Assembly (NCBI RefSeq): GCF_013282215.1
Contig: NZ_CP048103.1
Location: 2,232,001 to 2,296,000, forward strand
DNA length: 64,000 nucleotides
From: Kroppenstedtia eburnea
GTDB lineage: Bacteria > Bacillota > Bacilli > Thermoactinomycetales > DSM-45169
Direction: 5' to 3'
In this document: positions 37,817 through 48,346 of the stretch, one piece after another
Layout of the letters: every line of letters begins with the position of its first letter
How positions within the stretch are numbered: the first letter of the stretch is position 1
Translations under genes and position numbers: made by a program
Notes under the pieces: model-generated
Told to the model about the DNA's origin: nothing
Databases searched by the model: none
The model's input: only the letters and a program-made list of their open reading frames with translations

Positions 37817-38897
37817 GTGCCGTCCCCTCCTGGTTCCGATGTAACGATGCCAAAAACCGGTCAAAAAGTTCCCCGGAATCGTGGGGTCCCGGTGCGGCTT
37901 CCGGATGGTACTGGACCGAGAAGGCCGGAAGGTGCGGATGGGCCAGACCCTCACAGGTGCCATCGTTCAGTGCGATGTGGGTCACGGTGAGGTCCGTCTG
38001 AGCCAGAGAGTCGATACGCACCGTATACCCGTGGTTCTGGGAGGTGATCCAGGTCCGTCCTGTCGTGAGGTCTTTGACGGGATGGTTGGAACCCCGGTGC
38101 CCAAACTTCATCTTCTCCGTGTCCGCGCCGGCGGCCAGGGCGAACAGCTGATGGCCCAGGCCGATTCCAAACAAGGGGTGGCGATGCAACAAGCAGCCCA
38201 CGGTGGCGATCGCCTCCGGAATATCCTTGGGATTGCCGGGTCCGTTGGAAAGGAGAATCCCGTCGGGACCGAGACGGTCCATCTCCTCCGCCGGGGTGTC
38301 CCAGGGCACCACCACCACATCGCAACCCCGGCGGATCAGCTCCCGCTGGATCCCGTATTTGGCCCCGAAGTCCATCAGAACCACCCGGGGGCCGGATCCC
38401 GGTGAGGAATGGATGGTCCCGGTGCTGACCCGGGCCACCTGGTCCCGCAACAGGGAGCCGGCTTCCAGCTTTTCGGCCAGGGCATCCCAGGGGGCTCCCG
38501 TCGTGGACAGGATCCCTTTCATCGTACCGACGGCCCGGATTTTCCGGGTCAGCATCCGGGTATCCACGCCGGCGATCCCGGGAATGCCGCACTCTTTCAG
38601 CCAACGGTCGAGGCTCCCTTCACTCTGCCGGTGGTTGGGGGATGTGGCATGCTCCCGTACCACCAGTCCATGGATGAAGGACTGCCGGGCTTCGAGATCG
38701 TGCCGGTTGATGCCGCTGTTTCCGATCAAGGGATAGGTCATGGTGACGATTTGTCCGTAACCGGAGGCATCTGTCAACACTTCCTGATACCCGGTCATCC
38801 CCGTGCTGAACACCACTTCTCCCAGCTTCGAACTCTCCGCTCCGAAGGCTTCCCCCTCCAGGCGCGTGCCATCCTCCAACAACAATCTGGCCTCCAT
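37809..38897 (-). CDS. carA: Carbamoyl phosphate synthase small subunit with Cys-to-Gly at the nucleophile
   Basis: 362 residues. N-terminal CPSase domain ([32 protein letters not shown]) and a C-terminal class I glutamine amidotransferase domain from about residue 170 with [11 protein letters not shown] and [13 protein letters not shown], which carries the His-Glu of the triad. The nucleophile elbow, GICLGHQ in the family, reads GIGLGHQ: residue 246 is Gly, codon GGC at 38160-38162, one base from TGC. Glutaminase activity should therefore be lost unless the base is an error. The rest looks intact. ATG at 38897 follows GGGGAGGGAG. Confidence 0.93.
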   Translation of the reverse strand: MEARLLLEDGTRLEGEAFGAESSKLGEVVFSTGMTGYQEVLTDASGYGQIVTMTYPLIGNSGINRHDLEARQSFIHGLVVREHATSPNHRQSEGSLDRWLKECGIPGIAGVDTRMLTRKIRAVGTMKGILSTTGAPWDALAEKLEAGSLLRDQVARVSTGTIHSSPGSGPRVVLMDFGAKYGIQRELIRRGCDVVVVPWDTPAEEMDRLGPDGILLSNGPGNPKDIPEAIATVGCLLHRHPLFGIGLGHQLFALAAGADTEKMKFGHRGSNHPVKDLTTGRTWITSQNHGYTVRIDSLAQTDLTVTHIALNDGTCEGLAHPHLPAFSVQYHPEAAPGPHDSGELFDRFLASLHRNQEGTAHA

Positions 38898-38926
38898 GGC
38901 TCTCCCTCCCCCGATCTCTTTCTCCT

Positions 38927-40231
38927 TCAATTCAGATGCCCCAACTTGGTATCTTCGTGGATGATCCGCCCCGCCACCAAGGTCAGCACCGGCCACCCCT
39001 TCGCCTTCCATCCGGTGAAGGGGGTGTTTTTCCCCTTGGAAGCAAACTCTTGCGGGTCGATGACACGCTCCGCCGCCAGATCCATCACCGTCAGATCGGC
39101 GATGCCCCCTTCTTCCAACACACCCCAGGGGAGGCCGAAGGCACGGGCCGGGAAGCGGGTCATCCGCTCCACCAGCTGAGCCAGGGTCAGCTCACCGGTC
39201 AGCACCAGGTGGGTGTACAGCAGGGGAAAAGCGGTCTCCAGACCCACGATCCCAAAGGGGGCCTCCCGGATCTCTCTCCTTTTCTCCTCCGCCGTATGGG
39301 GGGCATGGTCGGTGGCGATAAAATCGATGGTCCCGTCCTTCAAGCCTTCGATCAAGGCTTCCCGGTCCCGGGGGGAACGGAGCGGCGGATTCATCTTGAA
39401 CAGCGGATCCGGCCCCGGAATGTCTTCCTCGCACAACAGCAGATGGTGAGGCGTCACTTCGGCGGTCACCCGCTGTCCCCGGGCTTTGGCTTCCCGCACC
39501 AGCCGGAGGGAAGACTCCGCACTGATATGACAGACGTGGTAATGAACCCCGGTATCTTCCGCCAGCAGGAGATCCCGGCCCACATGGATCGATTCCGCCT
39601 CCCCCGGAATCCCGGGCAGATCGTGGCGGCGGGCGAAGGCCCCGTCATGGACACAAGCCCCGGGTACCAGCAAATCTTCCTCTTCACAGTGGGCCACCAC
39701 CGGAAGATCGAGGGCGGCGGCACGGCGCATCGCCACCTTCATCATCCGCGGGCTCTGCACCCCCACACCATCGTCGGAGACCGCCAGCGCCCCCGCTTCC
39801 TTCAGCCCGGCCATATCGGTCAACTCCTCCCCGGCGGAGGTTTTGGTGATGGCGGCGATGGGCAACACGCGCACCCCGCACCCCTCCCGCTCATTGATCT
39901 CCAGAATCTGCCGGACTCCAGCGGGAGTGTCCGTCACCGGGCGGGTGTTGGGCATGCAGGCGACAGCGGTGTATCCTCCCCGTGCCGCCGCCCGGGTACC
40001 GGTGGCGATCGTCTCTTTTTCCTCAAAGCCGGGCTCCCGCAGATGAATATGCAGATCGATCAGACCCGGGATCACCAGCTTGCCTGCCAGATCCAGCACC
40101 TGATCGGCTTCCCCGGGAAGATCCCGTCCGATTCGGTCCACCTTTCCGTCCCGGATACTCACATCGGCGGTTAACATGTCGCCGGTGTCAAAGTCCAGCA
40201 GCTGACCGTTTTTCAAAAGCAGAGTTTTCAT
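38927..40231 (-). CDS. pyrC: Dihydroorotase
   Basis: Cyclises carbamoyl aspartate to dihydroorotate. 434-residue class I amidohydrolase with the metal motif DLHIHLREPGFE near residue 58, a carboxylated-Lys-type region around 150, further His ligands in PVVAHCEEEDL and YHVCHISAESS, and catalytic IATDHAPHT near 305. The ATG follows GGGAGGATT and is 2 nt from the pyrB stop. Confidence 0.95.
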   Translation of the reverse strand: MKTLLLKNGQLLDFDTGDMLTADVSIRDGKVDRIGRDLPGEADQVLDLAGKLVIPGLIDLHIHLREPGFEEKETIATGTRAAARGGYTAVACMPNTRPVTDTPAGVRQILEINEREGCGVRVLPIAAITKTSAGEELTDMAGLKEAGALAVSDDGVGVQSPRMMKVAMRRAAALDLPVVAHCEEEDLLVPGACVHDGAFARRHDLPGIPGEAESIHVGRDLLLAEDTGVHYHVCHISAESSLRLVREAKARGQRVTAEVTPHHLLLCEEDIPGPDPLFKMNPPLRSPRDREALIEGLKDGTIDFIATDHAPHTAEEKRREIREAPFGIVGLETAFPLLYTHLVLTGELTLAQLVERMTRFPARAFGLPWGVLEEGGIADLTVMDLAAERVIDPQEFASKGKNTPFTGWKAKGWPVLTLVAGRIIHEDTKLGHLN

Positions 40232-40232
40232 T

Positions 40233-41153
40233 TTACAATCCTCCCTCGATAGCCCGTTCCAATACCGCCATCCGGATCCAGACACCGTTTTCCATCTGCT
40301 CAAAAATCTTGGACCTAGGATGCTCCACCAGTTCCCCGTCGATTTCCACGCCCCGGTTGACGGGACCGGGGTGGAGGATCACTCCGTGAGCGGGCATCCT
40401 CTCCAACCGTTCCGGGGTGAGGCCGAATTGTCTGCGGTAATCCGCCGGTGAGGTGATCAGTTTTTCCCGGTGCCGCTCCAGCTGAATCCGCAGCATCATC
40501 ACCGCATCGGCTTGCCGGAGCGCCTCATCCATCGGCAGATAAGGGAAATCCTTCTCCAACGCCGGATCCCGCATCGGCTCCGGACCGCTCAACACCGGCC
40601 GGGCGCCAAACTCCTGCAGCGCCTGCAGGTTGGACCGGGCCACCCGGCTGTGGCGCAAATCCCCCACGATCGCCACTCGCAGACCGGACAACGTTCCAAA
40701 GTGCCGGTGGAGGGTGAACAGATCCAGGAGCGCCTGGGTGGGATGGCCACCCTCCCCTTCCCCTCCATTCACCAGGGCGATCCCCGGGGAGCGGCCCGCC
40801 ATCTCCGCCAGCAATCCCCCGCCGGTGTGACGGATGACCGCCACCTCCACCCCGACAGAGGACAAGGTGCGAAGGGTGTCATAGAAAGATTCCCCTTTGA
40901 CTGAACTGGAGCTGCCTTCATCCAGGCGCAACACCTCCATCCCCAGCTTCCGCTCCGCCACTTCAAAGGAGAGGCGTGTCCGCGTGCTGGGCTCGAAAAA
41001 GAGGTTGGCGGCAAACCGCCCCTCATAGCGCCCCCTGTGGGAATCGGGAGACCGGCGGATGGCGCCCGCCCGTTCAAACAACGCCTCCATCTCCTCCCGG
41101 GACAGTTGGTCGGTGTCGATCAGGTGGCCGGTTCGGGTACGGGTTTCAATCAT
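40233..41153 (-). CDS. pyrB: Aspartate carbamoyltransferase catalytic subunit
   Basis: Condenses carbamoyl phosphate with aspartate. 306 residues with the carbamoyl-phosphate site FFEPSTRTRLSFE near residue 50, GGEGEGGHPTQALLD near 125 and the C-terminal VILHPGPVNRGVEI near 260. No pyrI regulatory gene, as in Bacillus. ATG at 41153 follows GAAGGAGGGG. A PyrR attenuator precedes it. Confidence 0.95.
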   Translation of the reverse strand: MIETRTRTGHLIDTDQLSREEMEALFERAGAIRRSPDSHRGRYEGRFAANLFFEPSTRTRLSFEVAERKLGMEVLRLDEGSSSSVKGESFYDTLRTLSSVGVEVAVIRHTGGGLLAEMAGRSPGIALVNGGEGEGGHPTQALLDLFTLHRHFGTLSGLRVAIVGDLRHSRVARSNLQALQEFGARPVLSGPEPMRDPALEKDFPYLPMDEALRQADAVMMLRIQLERHREKLITSPADYRRQFGLTPERLERMPAHGVILHPGPVNRGVEIDGELVEHPRSKIFEQMENGVWIRMAVLERAIEGGL

Positions 41154-41181
41154 GGATAACCCCTCCTTCAGTGATAAAAAA

Positions 41182-41296
41182 GACTCCTTCCATGGGAAGG
41201 AGTCGGGGATGCGGGCATGCTTCGCCCGGTCGGGCTGTGGCCCGACCGTACATCCAAACACTTCCTTCCACGGCCTCACGGGGCCGGATTTAAAGG
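41182..41296 (-). promoter_or_regulatory. PyrR-regulated attenuator between pyrP and pyrB
   Basis: Minus strand: PyrR-binding hairpin CCTTTAAATCCGG...CCCGTGAGGCC (41264-41296), then a terminator stem GACTCCTTCCCATGGAAGGAGTC with T6 (41182-41204). This is the standard pyr attenuation layout. Confidence 0.88.
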
Positions 41297-41316
41297 TTGT
41301 GCTTTGTATTCAGTGA

Positions 41317-42681
41317 TCAGGCAGCCGGAGTGGCCGCCTCCGGTTTCCCTGTGTCTTCGATGGAACGGGGCAGGATCAGGTTGAGCAAAATCCCGGTGAG
41401 GGTGGCCAGGGCCATCCCCTCCACCTCAAAGTTGAGACCGGCAAACTTGAGGGCCGCCCCGCCGACACCGATGACGAGGACCACCGAGGCGATCACCAGA
41501 TTTCGTTTATCATCGAAGTCCGTCCGGTTTTCCACCAGCATCCGCAGACCGGCAGAGGCGATGATGCCGAAGAGGAGGATGGAGACACCGCCCATCACCG
41601 GGGTGGGAATGGTGGAGATCAGGGCGGACAATTTTCCGATGAAGGAGAAGCTGATGGCGATCACCGCCGCCCCCCCGATCACCCAGACACTGAAGATGCG
41701 GGTGATGGCCATCACCCCGATATTCTCCCCGTAGGTGGTGTTGGGCGGCCCGCCGAACAGAGAGGCGATGGAGGTGGCCACGCCGTCGCCCAGCAAGGAG
41801 CGGTGCAATCCCGGATCTTTGGTCAAATCCCGGTCCATGATGCCGCTGGTGACCATCAGGTGACCGATGTGTTCCGCCAGGGTCACCAAAGCGACAGGGA
41901 GGATCACCAGGGCTGCCGTCCAGGAGACTTCCGGTGTCGTAAATTGCGGCAAGGCGAACCAGGATGCTTCCCGGACAGGGGTGAGATCCACCAACCCGGC
42001 GGCCAGGGCGGTGAGATAACCTCCAACAACCCCCAGCAGAACCGGGATCAGATTGAGAAATCCCCGCAAGAACAGATTGGCGATCACCGCAATCGCCAGG
42101 GTGACCAGTGCCACACCGAAGTGTTGCAGAGAGTATACTTTCAGTGTGACGGTGCCCGCCTGTTCATCGATGCTCTCCACCTTGCCGGGAAGGGCTTGGA
42201 ACTCCTTGACGCTGTCCGGCAACGGTTGGGTGATCTGATGGGTGCTGGCCATATCGACGGCGGTTCCCGCCAGAGACAAGCCGATCACAATCACCACCGA
42301 ACCGATCACCACCGGCGGCAACATCTGATGCAACCAGCCGGATCCGAAACGGGTGATGATCAGGGCCACCACTCCGTAGACAATCCCGGCCAGGAAACAT
42401 CCGAAGAGGGCGGCTCCCATCCCCTCGGTTTTTGAAACACTGATGATCGGAACGATAAAGGCGAAGGATGAGCCCAGGTAGGCCGGGATTTTCCCCCGGG
42501 TGATGATCAGGTAGGCGATGGTCCCCACTCCGCTGGACAACAGGGCCACTGCCGGCTCCAGTCCGGTCAGCAGCGGGACCAGGATCGTCGAACCGAACAT
42601 GGCGAACAGGTGCTGGAGGCTGAGGGCGATCCATTTCCATGCTTTTGGTTTTTCGTGTACATCGAGAACCATGTTTTTCAT
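41317..42681 (-). CDS. pyrP: Uracil permease
   Basis: Uracil:proton symporter of the NCS2/UraA family, 454 residues, about 14 membrane segments. Landmarks are LQHLFAMFGSTILVPLLTGL near residue 20, a Glu of the substrate site in LVTLAEHIGHL near 265, and GGPPNTTYGENIGVMAITR near 300. ATG at 42681 follows AAAAGGAGG. It is flanked by two PyrR attenuators, so uptake falls when UMP is high (family knowledge). Confidence 0.94.
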   Translation of the reverse strand: MKNMVLDVHEKPKAWKWIALSLQHLFAMFGSTILVPLLTGLEPAVALLSSGVGTIAYLIITRGKIPAYLGSSFAFIVPIISVSKTEGMGAALFGCFLAGIVYGVVALIITRFGSGWLHQMLPPVVIGSVVIVIGLSLAGTAVDMASTHQITQPLPDSVKEFQALPGKVESIDEQAGTVTLKVYSLQHFGVALVTLAIAVIANLFLRGFLNLIPVLLGVVGGYLTALAAGLVDLTPVREASWFALPQFTTPEVSWTAALVILPVALVTLAEHIGHLMVTSGIMDRDLTKDPGLHRSLLGDGVATSIASLFGGPPNTTYGENIGVMAITRIFSVWVIGGAAVIAISFSFIGKLSALISTIPTPVMGGVSILLFGIIASAGLRMLVENRTDFDDKRNLVIASVVLVIGVGGAALKFAGLNFEVEGMALATLTGILLNLILPRSIEDTGKPEAATPAA

Positions 42682-42709
42682 GGTGTTTCCTCCTTTTTTC
42701 TCATCAAAA

Positions 42710-42813
42710 AACCTCTCCGTCCACCGACAGAGAGGTTCCTCCCGGTGCGTGTTGAAAAACACACCAGGGTACCGCCGCCTCCCTTGTCGGTCTCACGGGA
42801 CCGCCTTAAAGGG
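42710..42813 (-). promoter_or_regulatory. PyrR-regulated attenuator between pyrR and pyrP
   Basis: Minus strand: binding hairpin CCCTTTAAGGCGGTCCCGTG with GAGACCG (42781-42813), then the terminator AACCTCTCTGTC...GGAGAGGTT with T6 (42710-42737). Confidence 0.88.
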
Positions 42814-42824
42814 CGAACTCCTTT

Positions 42825-44450
<1,626 letters not shown>

Positions 44451-44454
<4 letters not shown>

Positions 44455-44981
44455 CGGAGGTCCTCCACTCCTTTGGTGAGGTGGTCATCTTTTTCCCGGG
44501 GTTGACGCAGGGTGTAAAGGAGCATGATGCCGACACCGATCACAATCGCTGAATCCGCCACATTGAAAATCGGGTAATGAATCCATCGGAAGTCAAGGAA
44601 ATCCACCACTTCACCCAATCGGATCCGATCCAGCAGATTTCCCAAAGCTCCCCCCAGAATCAGAGCGAGCGACCAGGACATGAGGGGCTGACTCTCTTTC
44701 AACCGGGCGAGATAAACCAGGATCCCCACCACCACCAGCACGGTGACCACGATAAACAGCCATTGTTGATTTTCCAGAATCCCGAAAGCCGCCCCGCGGT
44801 TCCGGTGGGAGGTGATATGAAAGACACCTTCCCACAAGGGGATGGTCTGGTAAAGGTCCATTTTGTGAACGACCAGCCATTTGGTCCATTGATCCAAGAC
44901 CAGAATGACAAGTGCGACAAAAATGTATCTGAATATGGTTGGCTCCCCCTTCACCGGTATCCGGATACCGTCTTCTTCCAA
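44451..44981 (-). CDS. lspA: Lipoprotein signal peptidase
   Basis: Aspartic membrane protease that removes signal peptides of lipoproteins after lipidation, such as the sugar-binding protein in this window. 176 residues, four membrane helices. The catalytic Asp pair is in GNLLDRIRLGEVVDFLD near residue 118 and FNVADSAIVIG near 140; HRNRGAAFGIL and VLDQWTKW are family blocks. Slightly long at the N terminus (MEEDGIRIPVKGEP). Overlaps the rluD-like gene. Confidence 0.96.
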
Positions 44982-45032
44982 GACCTCATTGTAGCACAGT
45001 CCTCAGGGGCACACAACTGAAGGGGATGGAGC

Positions 45033-45193
45033 AGTGGCAGCGTTGTGATATTGCGCTTTCTCAGTCGGTCGGGAGAGGGGTTCATATTCCGCTTCCAGTT
45101 GTGCTGAGTAAACCCACGAGACCGGGAACGGAGTAACCTAGGCGAGACTTGTGTCCTGTGGGTATGACGGCTTTTTCACAACGTTTTGGTCTA
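45033..45193. repeat. Degenerate copy of the intergenic TIR repeat
   Basis: Left end like CAGCGTTGTGA, right end TTCACAACG..GGTCTAG; inside are GAGACCGGGAACGGAGT and GCGAGACTTGTGTCCTG. The hairpin core is eroded. It abuts the next copy at CTAG (45191), so the two are tandem. Confidence 0.6.
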
Positions 45194-45367
45194 GAAGTGT
45201 TGTGAATGAGTGCTGGCCAGGTCGGTCGGGGTTGGGTTTCACATGTCGTTTTCGTTGTTCTTACGATCCAAAATCACTCCATGTGAAACCCAACCCTCCC
45301 TGCGTAGCGAGACCAGGAACGGAGTGACCTTGGCGAGACTTGTGCCCTGTGGGCACAACGCTTCTAG
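45191..45367. repeat. Intergenic TIR repeat (MITE-like), intact copy
   Basis: 177 bp with ends CTAGAAGTGTTGTG and the complement of CTAGAAGCGTTGTG. A 17-bp perfect internal stem: 45229-45245 GGGTTGGGTTTCACATG with 45280-45296. The TAG at 45364-45366 inside the right end is the stop codon of the neighbouring minus-strand gene. Confidence 0.78.
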
Positions 45368-46059
45368 GAAGGTCGTTGATCCTCCTCTTCTTCTTTGCGC
45401 CGGGTGGCATCGTTGTGAGTGATTTCCGCCGGGTTGTCCACCGGACGTCCGTCCATCCCCGCCAGGGCGATCGCCTCCACATCCTCCACATAACCTCTCC
45501 GCTCATCGTGGTCGATGTTCACTTCGTTATAATTGCGCCCTTCCCGGAAATAGTCCGGCGGGTTGGAGGTGCCATATTGGGCCACCTCTTGCCAGGCATC
45601 CTCCGCATCGTAGAAATTGGCATCCGTCTGATCGTGAAAATGATCACCGTAGGGTGGGTGGATAATCTTCTCCTCCGCCGGACGCCGGTTGGACAGATCC
45701 CGATCCCGTTTGTGCTCCATGCAATAGGGGGTCTCCGGAACCGCCTCCAGCCGTTCAAAGGGAATCTCCTTTCCGCAGACGACACAGGTTCCGTAATGAC
45801 CGGCTTCCATGCGGAGAAGGGCCAGCTCCACCTCCTCCAGATGCTCTTCGTCCTGTTCATTGAGGGCGACGTCTTTCCCCCGTTCAAAGAGCTCCGTCCC
45901 GAGATCCGCCGGGTGGTTGTCATACCCCGCCAGCTCCCCGACAGAATCATTCATCCCCTCTTCCATCCCGTAGTGGGCATTTTGCTGGAGCTTTTTGGTC
46001 AGGCGGGCTTTCTCCTCCTCCAGCTGTTTTTTCAATTGTGCCAGTTGTTGATCCGTCAC
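45364..46059 (-). CDS. DksA/TraR-type zinc finger protein, YteA/YlyA-like
   Basis: 231 residues. An N-terminal coiled coil (QLAQLKKQLEEEKARLTKKLQQ) and a C4-like zinc finger CVVCGKEIPFERLEAVPETPYC near residues 100-121 mark the YteA family, with an acidic tail (RRKEEEEDQRPS). The position between ileS and lspA matches ylyA of B. subtilis, a DksA-like gene linked to sporulation. It may bind RNA polymerase; function inferred. GTG at 46059 follows GAGAGGATGGGG. Its stop codon lies inside the end of an intergenic repeat, so the C terminus may have been altered by that insertion. Confidence 0.85.
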   Translation of the reverse strand: MTDQQLAQLKKQLEEEKARLTKKLQQNAHYGMEEGMNDSVGELAGYDNHPADLGTELFERGKDVALNEQDEEHLEEVELALLRMEAGHYGTCVVCGKEIPFERLEAVPETPYCMEHKRDRDLSNRRPAEEKIIHPPYGDHFHDQTDANFYDAEDAWQEVAQYGTSNPPDYFREGRNYNEVNIDHDERRGYVEDVEAIALAGMDGRPVDNPAEITHNDATRRKEEEEDQRPS

Positions 46060-46076
46060 CTGATATCCCCATCCTC

Positions 46077-46403
46077 TCAATATTTCCTCCCGTCCAGTTC
46101 CAATTGGGCCTGAACGATGCGCACGATCTGCGCAATATAGTCTCCCACCACTGGCAGATTTAACGCTCCGAGCTTTTGCAACAGATAAACGATGGTCGCA
46201 GTGAAGATGGTAACCCCGATGGCGATCCCCACTCCCCGGGCGATTCCGGTCACGATGTTGAGCAGAATCAACCGTCTGGGGGAATTCAGCAGTTGAACAT
46301 ATTCGGCAATCTCCCCCATCTCCATCCTGCGCCCGATCTCCATCAACCGATGATCCACACTTTGCAGCCATTCCCGGGTCTCTTCGGAATCCCGTCCGCT
46401 CAT
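46077..46403 (-). CDS. DUF5665-like small membrane protein
   Basis: 108 residues. The N-terminal half is amphipathic (REWLQSVDHRLMEIGRRMEMGEIAEYVQLLNSP), then comes one hydrophobic helix with Gly zipper (GIARGVGIAIGVTIFTATIVYLLQKLG, about 55-82), then a short helix (VVGDYIAQIVRIVQAQLE). This matches the common Bacilli DUF5665 layout. Function unknown. Ends 17 nt before the YlyA-like gene, likely cotranscribed. An ATG pair at 46406/46403 follows GGGGGG; I use the second. Confidence 0.75.
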   Translation of the reverse strand: MSGRDSEETREWLQSVDHRLMEIGRRMEMGEIAEYVQLLNSPRRLILLNIVTGIARGVGIAIGVTIFTATIVYLLQKLGALNLPVVGDYIAQIVRIVQAQLELDGRKY

Positions 46404-46602
46404 CATTCGTCCCCCCGCTGTCACTCCTCTTTTCAATGTGCCCCGACCACTGATTTTTCTTTCGAAAAAGGCTCTTCCGCTCCCGACATTTTCTGCTTTA
46501 CAACCGATCCAAGGGGCGTCATCAGATGACACCCCCGGCTCGGTTGTCGGGATTGGGAATGGCTGGTGATAGTGGACGGCCATCAGTTTTCCGCTTGGCG
46601 GT

Positions 46603-46793
46603 TTAGAAGTGTTGTGATTTAGTGCATTCTTGGACGGTCGGGATGGGGTTTCACATTGCGTTCTGTTGTTCTTGCGAGCCAAAGTCACTTCATGTGAAAC
46701 CCAACCCTCCCTACATAGCGAGACCGGGTGCGAAAGCACCCTGGTGAGACTTGTGCCCTATGGGTATGAATGGCTTTTTCACAATGCTTCTAA
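46603..46793. repeat. Intergenic TIR repeat (MITE-like)
   Basis: 191 bp with ends TTAGAAGTGTTGTGA and the complement of TTAGAAGCATTGTGA (13 of 15 match). Core stem GGGTTTCACAT/ATGTGAAACCC. The right end supplies the TAG stop (46790-46792) of the SASP gene. Confidence 0.75.
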
Positions 46794-47023
46794 TCCCAGT
46801 CGATGGGCTGTTCGGAGAGGTTGGCCTCGGCCAGACCCACCATTCGTTTGGTCATCTCTCCGCCGATGGACCCATTGGCCCGGGCAGTGGCCTCCGGGCC
46901 GGGAATCACTCCAAATTCACTGGCGATTCGCTCTTTCCATGCGTTCCACCAAGCTTGGGCATCCTCTGTTTCATGATCCAAAAACCTTGCTCCCGGTCGC
47001 TCTCTTCCCGGTTCAGTTGGCAA
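46790..47023 (-). CDS. Alpha/beta-type small acid-soluble spore protein
   Basis: 77-residue DNA-protecting spore protein. The family signature is clear: [20 protein letters not shown] and [16 protein letters not shown] in residues about 32-65. The E-F pair in ASEFG fits the GPR protease site region. Unusual is the N-terminal half with [12 protein letters not shown] and three Trp. The start is a TTG at 47023, 8 nt after AAAGGAGG; an earlier TTG at 47050 would put that site inside the gene. Stop codon lies in a repeat end. A sigma-G-like promoter is at 47076-47104. Confidence 0.88.
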   Translation of the reverse strand: MPTEPGRERPGARFLDHETEDAQAWWNAWKERIASEFGVIPGPEATARANGSIGGEMTKRMVGLAEANLSEQPIDWD

Positions 47024-47075
47024 TCGGAATCCCTCCTTTTTCCTCTTCAAGGACAGGATTTGCTCCTGCCCCCCC

Positions 47076-47104
47076 TTTTATGCCAAGATCTGGACGTCAC
47101 ATAA
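47076..47104 (-). promoter_or_regulatory. Possible sigma-G promoter of the SASP gene
   Basis: Minus strand TTATG (47100-47104), 17 bp, CATAAAA (47076-47082), close to the sigma-G pattern GHATR / CATWMTA. One mismatch in each box. The remainder of 47105-47326 holds only the terminator at 47108. Confidence 0.4.
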
Positions 47105-47107
47105 CAA

Positions 47108-47143
47108 AACCAGCCCTGGAATCTTCACTTCCACGGCTGGTTT
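47108..47143. terminator. Terminator between the AHSA1 gene and the SASP gene
   Basis: AACCAGCC and GGCTGGTT arms with extra inner pairing (TGGAA/TTCCA), T-rich on both sides (TTTATTTTT plus, TTTTGTT minus). It can end the minus-strand AHSA1 operon. Confidence 0.65.
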
Positions 47144-47326
47144 ATTTTTGCAATATACAGCATCAAGGATCGACCGATAGGAGCACACCCATTCACGGAA
47201 TGTTTTGAACAGGGTTGCCGATTCGTCCCCACATGGACAGTGACGAAGAGTGTAAGCGTCCGCGTCTTTAAGGGAATGCGTTACGGAAAAATCGGCCAAC
47301 GCGGCCTTTTCTGTTCCCGGCGTATA

Positions 47327-47851
47327 TCATTTGCTTTGAAACTCCGCCAAAAAGTCGGCCAGTTGGTCCCAGGTTTGGGTGATGCCCTGAATCACGCCCA
47401 TATCCAGCACCGACTTGACAGCTTCTTCCGTCGCGTATTGCGTACGGCTGATCAACTTCGTCTTGCCGTCCTGTTCGACGAAGTCCAATGTGATCCGCGC
47501 CTCCGGCATATTCTCATTAATGTTGCCTTCCGCATCGGAGAACGCATCGGTGTACACGATCCGCTCCGGTTCCACGATTTCATTAAAAACCGCCCTGCCC
47601 CACGATTCTTGACCAAAATGTTCCTGGCTTTCGTCATCGCATTTCATGCAATAATGCCATACTCCACCCGGACGAAAATCGATGTTGCAAACCGTAAGCG
47701 GCCAACCTTCTGTACCAAACCAACGCATTAAATGTTCGGCCTTTGCAAAAGCTTCGAACACCAAATCCCGCGGCGCGTCAAACACGCGTTCCAGTACCAG
47801 CTCACGACCTTCCACCTTCGATAGCAATTTGTTCGTTGCACGATTCGCCAT
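47327..47851 (-). CDS. AHSA1/SRPBCC domain protein
   Basis: 174-residue START-like ligand-binding fold of the activator-of-Hsp90 type used by bacteria next to ArsR regulators. Landmarks: LVLERVFDAPRDLVFEAF near residue 17, HLMRWFGTEGWPL, GGVWHYCMKC and the C-terminal GITQTWDQLADFL. Last gene of an ArsR-DoxX-AHSA1 unit. Biochemical role unknown; such proteins may bind hydrophobic ligands. Confidence 0.88.
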   Translation of the reverse strand: MANRATNKLLSKVEGRELVLERVFDAPRDLVFEAFAKAEHLMRWFGTEGWPLTVCNIDFRPGGVWHYCMKCDDESQEHFGQESWGRAVFNEIVEPERIVYTDAFSDAEGNINENMPEARITLDFVEQDGKTKLISRTQYATEEAVKSVLDMGVIQGITQTWDQLADFLAEFQSK

Positions 47852-47881
47852 TTCAAAAATCTCCCTTGATATAGTATTTAG

Positions 47882-48346
47882 TCAAGCAACCCTCCAAGAA
47901 TGATTGAGAGACCGCTTAAACTCCGGATTCATTATTGTGTTGATACTTCTCCATTCCTCAATCCATTCCTTCTTGTCCTTTTTAATTTTTCTGAGGTTTT
48001 GGTAGCCCACATAGGAACCTGCAATCACCAGGAACCCAAGGCTCATTACCGGTTGTGTGACCCGATGGCGATGAAAGAATAGGTGGCACCTGCGAGGTCA
48101 AAGGTAAGACCGGCATATGCCCATTCCTTGGCTGGGAAACCCGGGTACGAGTATCGCAATCACGCCCATCAGCTTCGCCACCCCAAGAAAGGGGAGGAGA
48201 TAGACAGGATAACCAAGCTGTTGAAAAAGGGCAACAGAATCCGCCCAGGAGAGAATGTTGGGTATGGATCCCACACCCATCAGCAGGGCTACAAATCCGG
48301 TGCAAATCCAGTGGATAATCGTGAGTTTACGATCGCTGGTCTTCAC
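47882..48346 (-). pseudogene. DoxX-like membrane protein gene with two compensating frameshifts
   Basis: GTG at 48346 after AAAGGAGG. The protein begins VKTSDRKLTIIHWICTGFVALLMG and continues through GYPVYLLPFLGVAKLMGVIAILVPGFP. At about 48129-48136 the frame changes (PAKEWAYAGLTFDLAGATYSF follows in another frame), and near 48050-48056 it returns to the first frame (VTQPVMSLGFLVIAG) up to a TGA at 47882. The result without shifts would be about 154 residues with four helices. Two indels in 85 bp suggest decay, though poor sequence quality is possible. Confidence 0.72.

Noticed and set aside
47240-47731. Plus-strand frame opposite the AHSA1 gene
   Set aside because: It is antisense to a recognisable SRPBCC domain and has no motif of its own.
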